DNA from: Mycolicibacterium sp. BiH015
Lineage (GTDB): Bacteria > Actinomycetota > Actinomycetes > Mycobacteriales > Mycobacteriaceae
Length of the DNA: 64,000 bases
Assembly: GCF_027706845.1 (NCBI RefSeq)
Contig: NZ_JAQGCZ010000009.1
Span: 124,001 to 188,000, forward strand
Direction: 5' to 3'
Both the position numbers and the translations under genes were made by a program. Positions 58,600-64,000 of this stretch are shown piece after piece; the stretch's first letter is position 1, and each line of letters begins with the position of its first letter. The notes under the pieces are model-generated. The model saw only the letters and a program-made list of their open reading frames with translations. It searched no databases and was not told the DNA's origin.

Positions 58600-59607
58600 C
58601 TAGACCGGCGTGGTGTGGGTCGGCCTGCAACGTCCGGCCTCGAGTTCGGTGCGAAACCAGTCGACCGTCGCGGACAGGCCGGTGAGATAACTGGTGGTGG
58701 GTGACCACCCGAGTTGTTCGCGGGCGATGGTGATGTCCGGGCACCGTCGGCGAGGGTCGTCCGTGACGGCGGGGAGGTGCGCGATGGGCACCTGCGCGCC
58801 GACGATGTCGCGGATGACCTCGGCGATCCGAAGTACCGGCAGCTCAGCGGGGTTGCCGATGTTCACAGGACCGGTGGCAACGCTGTCGGCCAAGGCAAAC
58901 AGACCTGCGACGGTGTCGTCCACGTAGCACAGCGACCGTGTCTGGTTGCCGTCGCCGGCCACCGTGAGCGGCATTCCCTCAAGCGCCTGCCTGCAGAACG
59001 TCGGGACCATTCTCCCGTCGTCGGGACGCATCCCGGGTCCATAGGTGTTGAAGATCCGTGCCACGGCGATGTCGGTACCTCGCTCGCGGTGGTGGGCGAA
59101 GGCAAGGGCTTCGGCATACCGTTTCGCCTCGTCGTAGACGCTGCGGGGTCCGATCGGATTTACGTTGCCCCAGTAGCTTTCACGCTGCGGATGCTCGAGC
59201 GGGTCCCCGTAGACCTCGCTGGTCGACGCAAGTACGATCCGTGCACCGCACCGGTCGGCGATGTCGAGCGCCGTCGCCGTGCCCATCGCGCCGGTCCGCA
59301 GAGTCGCCAAGGGAAACCTCAGGTAGTCCATCGGCGATGCTGGACACGCCAGGTGGAAGATGGTGTCGAATGCCGTTGTCCGCCACGGCGCGGGAAGTGG
59401 TTCGCTGATGTCGTGCCGCACGAAGTGAACATCGTCGGAGGTCGGAACGCGTACGCCGGTCGACAGATCGTCCACGCACACGACCTGGGACGCCGAACCG
59501 GCCAGCGCCGCACAGAGATGTTTGCCGAGGAACCCGGCGCCACCGGTCACCAGGACCTGACCGAAGCGGGTTTGGGTCTCGGCACGCGGGGTAGCAACAG
59601 CGGCCAT
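58600..59607 (-). CDS. UDP-glucuronate decarboxylase (UDP-xylose synthase)
   Basis: An extended SDR of 335 residues converting UDP-glucuronate to UDP-xylose. The cofactor loop is GGAGFLG (22-28). The strongly diagnostic UXS segments are HLACPASPMDYLRFPLATL (85-103), STSEVYGDPLEHPQRESYWG and NPIGPRSVYDEAKRYAEAL, with the catalytic Tyr158 and Lys162. Only UXS-type enzymes typically keep this whole pattern. It is first in the nine-gene operon. The ATG at 59607 overlaps the start codon of the divergent GT2 gene inside CATG. Confidence 0.88.
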   Translation of the reverse strand: MAAVATPRAETQTRFGQVLVTGGAGFLGKHLCAALAGSASQVVCVDDLSTGVRVPTSDDVHFVRHDISEPLPAPWRTTAFDTIFHLACPASPMDYLRFPLATLRTGAMGTATALDIADRCGARIVLASTSEVYGDPLEHPQRESYWGNVNPIGPRSVYDEAKRYAEALAFAHHRERGTDIAVARIFNTYGPGMRPDDGRMVPTFCRQALEGMPLTVAGDGNQTRSLCYVDDTVAGLFALADSVATGPVNIGNPAELPVLRIAEVIRDIVGAQVPIAHLPAVTDDPRRRCPDITIAREQLGWSPTTSYLTGLSATVDWFRTELEAGRCRPTHTTPV

Positions 59608-60484
59608 GTCAACGCCCTCGCGCACCTCCTTCGTCATCGCAAGCCGGAACCGGTCCGAGGAACTTGCATCCGTACTCGAGCGTCTGCTTGACACCACGAC
59701 ATCTCCGATCGTTCTGGTGGACAACGCGTCTGGCGATGACTCGCTGGCGGTCGCAGGAAAGCTGGCCGACCGGTGGGCAGGGCGGTTGACGGTCATCGCA
59801 CTCGACGACAATCTCGGGGCTGTCGGACGCAACGTCGGCGTGGCACGATGTGGCACCCCGTACGTGGCGTTCTGTGACGACGATTCGTGGTGGGAGCCGG
59901 GCGCAATCGGCATCGCCGAGGAGATTTTCGATGCGCACCGGACCGTCGCCGTGCTGGCCGCACGGACCGTGGTGTGGCCCTCGATGCGCGACGATCCCAT
60001 TGTCGCCGACCTCGCGGATAGTGCGCTCGGGCGCGATCCGGCGCTACCAGGACCGTCCATCCTGGGTTTTCTGGCGTGCTCGGCGGTAATTCGCACATCC
60101 GCGTTCGAAGCAGTGGGCGGCTTCTCGCCGATATTGCACTTCCGCGGCGAAGAGCAGTTGTTGGCGCTCGACCTCGCCGTGAGCGGTTGGGACCTGTGCT
60201 TCTGCCCTGAGCTGACCGCGTTCCACCGACCGTCGTCGCAGCGGGAACCCGATGCGGCACAGCGGGCGCGGGCGTTGCGCAACGAGGCTCTCACTGCGTG
60301 GTTGCGGCGGCCGTTTCGGCGCTGCGTCCGCGCGTCGGCCGAGTTGGTGTGGGCTGCGGTCAGGGACAGGGACCACGCGGCGCAACTGTACGAGGCGGTT
60401 CGCGCGATGCCCGCCGTGGCCGCGGCGCGGCGGCGCCTGCCCGCCGAGGTGGAACGCGCGGTGCGCTTGCTGGAGGCGCGCTGA
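59606..60484 (+). CDS. Family 2 glycosyltransferase
   Basis: A 292-residue inverting glycosyltransferase with a GT-A fold. The nucleotide-binding start is SFVIASRNRSEELASVLERLL. The metal motif is CDDDSWWEPGA (near residue 89), the acceptor-side GEEQLLALDLAVSGWDL near 190. The only gene of the cluster on the plus strand, it starts inside the same CATG as the divergent UXS gene. Without a clear ribosome site its translation may depend on a leaderless or very short mRNA. It ends two bases from the convergent GT4 gene. Confidence 0.85.
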   Translation: MSTPSRTSFVIASRNRSEELASVLERLLDTTTSPIVLVDNASGDDSLAVAGKLADRWAGRLTVIALDDNLGAVGRNVGVARCGTPYVAFCDDDSWWEPGAIGIAEEIFDAHRTVAVLAARTVVWPSMRDDPIVADLADSALGRDPALPGPSILGFLACSAVIRTSAFEAVGGFSPILHFRGEEQLLALDLAVSGWDLCFCPELTAFHRPSSQREPDAAQRARALRNEALTAWLRRPFRRCVRASAELVWAAVRDRDHAAQLYEAVRAMPAVAAARRRLPAEVERAVRLLEAR

Positions 60485-60485
60485 A

Positions 60486-61697
60486 TCATCGCGATGCCTC
60501 GGCAAGGTGGCGGTAGACGTCGGCGGTGTCCTGTGCGACCCGTCCCCACGTGTAGCGCGCGCATACCCGCTCTCGGCCCGCGCGGCCGAGGTCCTCGCGC
60601 AATGGCGGGTTGCCCAAGATCTGCCGTATCGCGTCGGCGCACTGTTGTGAAGCCCGGGGTGCCACCAGCCGACCGGTGACGCCCGGTACCACGGTGTCGA
60701 GCATGCCTCCCACCGCCGAGGCCACCACAGGTACGCCGCAGGACATCGCCTCCAGAGGCACGATGCCGAACGGCTCGTACCACGGCGTCGCGGCGACGAC
60801 ATCCGCCGAGCGCAGCAGCATCGGCATCTCGTCCCGGGCGATCGCGCCGTAGAGATGAACGCGGTCGGCGACGCCGTGGCGTCCCGCTGCGCGAAGCAGC
60901 CGTTGCGCCTCCGGGTCGCGGTCCAGTTCCGACTTGTCCGGGCCCCCGACGATGACCAGCTCGGTGTCGGGCAACCCGGGCATCGCTTCGATGACGGTGT
61001 CGAATCCCTTACGGGGCACCAGTCGTCCCACCGACACGATCCGGTGTGGCTTGCCCCGCGTCGCCGTCGGCCCTGAGTCGGAGAACTCCGAAGGGTCCAC
61101 GCCACACGGCAGCACCGAAATCCGGGACGGATGACCTCCCATCCGGGCCAGTTCGGCGACCTCGTCGCTGCACGTCGCCGCAATCCAGTCGACAGTGCGG
61201 GCGAGCCTGCTCTCCAACCGGATTCGTTCACCGGGGCTGGTGTCGTCGGCACCCTGATGCCGGCGTTTCACGACGCCGAGGGCGTGGAACGTCTGCACCA
61301 CCGGCACGCGATGGCGTTGTGCCGCGGCCAATGTGGCCAGACCCGACATCCAGAAGTGTGCGTGCGCGACATCGGGTCGCCGCTGCCGCCAGCACTGGGC
61401 CAGACGGTCCCCGAACTCCGGCATATGCTGCAGCAGTTCGTCTTTCGGAATCTTGCGCGGTGGTCCCGCCGGGATGTGCACAACCGCGTATCCCTGCTCG
61501 GTGTCCACCCGGTCGGGCGCGTCGGTGTCGTCGCGACGGGTATAGACGACGACGCGATGGCCACGGGCCGCCAACGCCGCCGACAACTCGGCCACCGCGA
61601 CGTTCTGCCCGCCGGCGTCGACACCACCGAGAAACGCCAGCGGACTTGCGTGTTCAGAGACCATTGCCACGTCGAGCGGTGGACTTGTCGCGCTCAT
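60486..61697 (-). CDS. Family 4 glycosyltransferase
   Basis: Retaining GT-B glycosyltransferase of 403 residues. The N-domain has the glycine-rich GGVDAGGQNVAVAELSAAL (near 24-43) and VAHAHFWMSGL. The C-domain has RIVSVGRLVPRKGFDTVI and the GT4 catalytic ATPWYEPFGIVPLEAMSCG (near 305-324). AGGAGG lies seven bases before the ATG at 61697, whose first bases overlap the stop of the upstream GT gene. It resembles the sucrose-phosphate-synthase-like GT4 group of actinobacteria; donor and acceptor are not identifiable. Confidence 0.87.
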   Translation of the reverse strand: MSATSPPLDVAMVSEHASPLAFLGGVDAGGQNVAVAELSAALAARGHRVVVYTRRDDTDAPDRVDTEQGYAVVHIPAGPPRKIPKDELLQHMPEFGDRLAQCWRQRRPDVAHAHFWMSGLATLAAAQRHRVPVVQTFHALGVVKRRHQGADDTSPGERIRLESRLARTVDWIAATCSDEVAELARMGGHPSRISVLPCGVDPSEFSDSGPTATRGKPHRIVSVGRLVPRKGFDTVIEAMPGLPDTELVIVGGPDKSELDRDPEAQRLLRAAGRHGVADRVHLYGAIARDEMPMLLRSADVVAATPWYEPFGIVPLEAMSCGVPVVASAVGGMLDTVVPGVTGRLVAPRASQQCADAIRQILGNPPLREDLGRAGRERVCARYTWGRVAQDTADVYRHLAEASR

Positions 61698-62671
61698 GCG
61701 CATACCTCCTCTATCAAGCGGGCCCAGTCATCGAGGAAGCGTTCGAGGGCGTGATGCGTCAAGACGAAATCGCGCGCCGCCTTGCCTGCGATCGCGGCCG
61801 CGTCCCGGTCGCCGATGAAATGGTGGAGAGCATCGCCCAGCACCGCGAGGTCTGCGCTGACGACACCTGCCTCGGGTGGCACCGCCAGGGGCGTCATCGT
61901 CGCGGCCACCGCGACGACGGGCATGCCGGCGCTCATCGCCTCGAGCAGCGACAGGCCGAGCGACGTCCAGCGCGCGGTATGCAGGTAGACCCGGCGGCGG
62001 CTGACAACGTCGAGCACGCGGGCGCCCGACACATCCCCGTGACCGGTGATCGGTCCGACGCATCGCGCATCGGTGTTGAGTTCTTCGGTGCCCATTCCCC
62101 ACACATCGAGGGGCGAATACCGGCTCAACGGGCTGAGCAGGTCGGCGCCGACAGTGCGCCAGCGGCGGACAGGTTCGTTGATCATCGTTGCGGCAGAGGC
62201 AAGCTCGCCACTATAGAGGTGACCGCGGTCGGGAATCCCGTGCGCGATGATGCGAGTCGGCGCACAACCGTTGTCCCACATCAGGTGGTTGAAAGCCGTG
62301 ACGTGGACCAGCGGGATGTCGCGGCGATCCGCGACTGGGTGCTCACTGTCGACGGCATACGGCCGCGGCGCATTGTGCTCGACGTAGACCGCGGGGACGT
62401 CGTCACCGAGCCGACGTCCCAACATGGCCTCAGCGCAGGTGATCTCGTTCGGGCGCTGCAGTACGACGAGGTCGACCTCACACCGGGCGAGCTCGTCGGG
62501 CGTCACTTCGACGGCGTGCGGCCAATTCCGGCCCGCGATCCCCCTTCCGTTCTCGTCACGTGCGTCGTTCACCGGCAGCAGATAGCGGTGAGCACCGGCG
62601 ACGAAAGACTCGGTCCAGGACCCGTGGACGTGCCACAACAGCACGTTGCGGCGCGTGCGGGTCCCATGCAT
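61694..62671 (-). CDS. Glycosyltransferase (GT1/GT4-like)
   Basis: A 325-residue GT-B-like transferase. It has LLWHVHGSWTESFVAGAHRYLLPV near the N-terminus, VYVEHNAPRPYAVDSEHPVADRRD, and a C-terminal GLSLLEAMSAGMPVVAVAATMTP (near 245-267) typical of GT4-like enzymes. The ATG at 62671 was chosen; a TTG at 62704 would extend it. It is coupled by 4-base overlap to the following GT4 gene. The upstream 139 bases to the next gene are AT-richer than average and may contain a promoter. Confidence 0.75.
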   Translation of the reverse strand: MHGTRTRRNVLLWHVHGSWTESFVAGAHRYLLPVNDARDENGRGIAGRNWPHAVEVTPDELARCEVDLVVLQRPNEITCAEAMLGRRLGDDVPAVYVEHNAPRPYAVDSEHPVADRRDIPLVHVTAFNHLMWDNGCAPTRIIAHGIPDRGHLYSGELASAATMINEPVRRWRTVGADLLSPLSRYSPLDVWGMGTEELNTDARCVGPITGHGDVSGARVLDVVSRRRVYLHTARWTSLGLSLLEAMSAGMPVVAVAATMTPLAVPPEAGVVSADLAVLGDALHHFIGDRDAAAIAGKAARDFVLTHHALERFLDDWARLIEEVCA

Positions 62672-62810
62672 GCGGCGCCAGATACCCTTGAGATGACTCG
62701 ACAAACGAAAATCCGCGACGACTTTCGAGCGCCTTCATCAGACCGCTAAAACCCCTGCTGGACAGCGAAATAGACGCGCGCGATCGGCAGAACAGACGGT
62801 CCGGCAGCGG

Positions 62811-63947
62811 TCACAGCGCGGCGGCGAGGCTCGTATGACGCGTCAGCGCGGAGGTGAAGATGGCCTCGGCTTCGGTCGCGATCCGGTCCCAGCTGTAGCG
62901 CGAACGCGCTCTCGACCGTCCGGCCAGCCCCATGCCCTGCCTCAACACCGTCTGGCCGAGAATCGAGCGCAGCGCGCGACGCAGCGCATCCGCATTGCCC
63001 GGTGGGACGAGAAGTCCGGTCACATCCGCGATGACGGCGTCGCGGATGCCGCCCGCGGCAGGCCCCACCACAGGAAGACCACATGCCATGGCCTGCAGCG
63101 TGATGCGATACGCCGACTCGCAGGGCGCCGGACAGACCACCACGTCGCCGCTGCGGAACTCGGAGGTGATTGTCCGGTGGTCGGCACCCGCGATCAACCG
63201 CACCCGGTCGGCCGCGCCGAGTTTGGTTGCGAAGCCGAGCATTTCAGAGAATTGATTTGTCGTAGCGCTGTCGGTCGTCATCATGACGAGTTCGGCCGAG
63301 CCGAGCGCGGGAAGCGTGCGCAGAACCTGTCCGAGGCCCTGGCGCGGTGAGAGGTCGCGCGCCACCGCTATCACCCGAGGACCGTCGGCGTCAGCGCGGG
63401 ACACGATCTCGTCGGCACCGGCATCGTCGACGTCGACACCGGGCGGTAGTACTGAGGCCTTCCCGCGGGGGCATCCCCGATCGATGAGGGCACGCATGTC
63501 GTCCATGCAGGCGCCCGTGACGGCAGTTGCGTTGCGTGCCAGCAGTGTTTCCAGCTTCACGGCGGTGTCGGGTGCACCGTGAGCCCCGCGGGGCGTCCGG
63601 TCCGTCGCGCCGATGCTGTGAAATGACTGCACGGTGGCTACCGGCACCCGGTTGGCCGCCAGTTGCGCCGCCATGCCATAGGTCCAGCCGTGACAGTGGA
63701 CGACGTCGGGCCGTTCGTCACGCCAGGCATCGACCAGGTGTCGACCGATCTCCCCGATCATCGGCATTAGGCCTTCGGAACGATCGCCTTCGGTCACGCT
63801 GACAGGGATCGGCTGGATTTCGAAGTCTCCCGATGCCGACACGGCGTCGGCGTCCGCGGTGAAGACCCGGACCTCGTGTCCACGCTCGGCGAGCGCGCCG
63901 GCCAGACGTGCGGTGTCGCCGAGATCGCCCACTATCGTCAGCTTCAT
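62811..63947 (-). CDS. Family 4 glycosyltransferase
   Basis: A 378-residue GT-B glycosyltransferase. It starts KLTIVGDLGDTARLAGALAERGHEV, with VVHCHGWTYGMAAQLAA near 85. The donor site is PAPCESAYRITLQAMACGLPVVGPAAGG near residue 280. The family glutamate appears as PCESAYR. It has no clear ribosome site; ATG 63947 fits the domain start better than an upstream in-frame start. It is separated from the next gene by 139 bases and could be in its own unit. The right boundary of the cluster is not seen in the window. Confidence 0.82.
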   Translation of the reverse strand: MKLTIVGDLGDTARLAGALAERGHEVRVFTADADAVSASGDFEIQPIPVSVTEGDRSEGLMPMIGEIGRHLVDAWRDERPDVVHCHGWTYGMAAQLAANRVPVATVQSFHSIGATDRTPRGAHGAPDTAVKLETLLARNATAVTGACMDDMRALIDRGCPRGKASVLPPGVDVDDAGADEIVSRADADGPRVIAVARDLSPRQGLGQVLRTLPALGSAELVMMTTDSATTNQFSEMLGFATKLGAADRVRLIAGADHRTITSEFRSGDVVVCPAPCESAYRITLQAMACGLPVVGPAAGGIRDAVIADVTGLLVPPGNADALRRALRSILGQTVLRQGMGLAGRSRARSRYSWDRIATEAEAIFTSALTRHTSLAAAL

Positions 63948-64000
63948 GGGGTTAGAGATGCCGGGTTCCGGGCATCCAAACGAACGCGCCTGAGGCACTT

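Noticed and set aside
58600..60783. 727-residue version of the UDP-xylose synthase
   Set aside because: The N-terminal part is an antisense reading of the GT2 gene at 59606; the SDR begins naturally at 59607.

Overview
The window is a gene-dense, high-GC stretch of an actinobacterial chromosome. It is most likely from a rapidly growing environmental mycobacterium (Mycolicibacterium-type). The evidence is the co-occurrence of an MmpS-MmpL pair with a DUF732 secreted protein, a PknF-type receptor kinase, DUF7159 and PknH-sensor-like exported proteins, a UdgX-type uracil-DNA glycosylase, an Rv2629-like protein, frequent GTG starts and strong G/C at third codon positions. No rRNA, tRNA, CRISPR array, transposase or phage gene was seen. 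Gene identities come from reading the translations; no database search was run.

Layout. 1-8 kb: edge of a fatty-acid hydroxylase, a type-B carboxylesterase, an SfnB-like flavin monooxygenase with a MetE-like zinc methyltransferase, an MFS exporter and 4-alpha-glucanotransferase MalQ. 8-13 kb: an aldarate module made of a talarate/galactarate dehydratase, its FadR-type GntR regulator and a convergent tripartite tctCBA importer, with two FadR-type operator sites before the dehydratase. 13-23 kb: a secreted protein, a PF10118 di-iron protein fused translationally to its ferredoxin-type reductase, PknF plus a SnoaL-fold protein, a Nudix hydrolase, a DUF2993-like protein, a decayed gene, an SGNH hydrolase, conserved mycobacterial unknowns and a P450. 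23-31 kb: mmpS-mmpL-DUF732-methyltransferase, exported proteins, a flavin-dependent monooxygenase and a DUF7159 protein. 31-38 kb: a minimal ethanolamine operon (permease, EutB, EutC) without microcompartment genes, then a PknH-sensor-like lipoprotein and Tex on the opposite strand.

38-49.5 kb is a stress island: a pyruvate-oxidase-type TPP enzyme, a large-subunit catalase, an AraC regulator, a SigF/SigB-type sigma factor, a PAS-ANTAR protein, UdgX, an Rv2629-like eRF1-fold protein, a CheR-PAS signalling protein and a PhoU protein. At least four of these genes are preceded by a GGTTT-like box, exactly 15 nt, then GGG(T/C)A. This is the layout of a mycobacterial SigF promoter and suggests a local regulon.

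49.5-64 kb is a carbohydrate-assembly cluster. Nine minus-strand genes, mostly coupled by 4-nt overlaps, encode UDP-xylose synthase, a NodU-type carbamoyltransferase, a glycosyltransferase-2/heptose-bisphosphate-phosphatase fusion, two GT9 heptosyltransferase-like enzymes, GmhA, HldE, a short-chain dehydrogenase and UDP-glucose dehydrogenase. A divergent GT2 and three further glycosyltransferases follow. Together they predict synthesis of ADP-heptose and UDP-xylose and assembly of a carbamoylated heptose-containing glycan. This is the most novel-looking part of the window, and it probably continues past the right edge.
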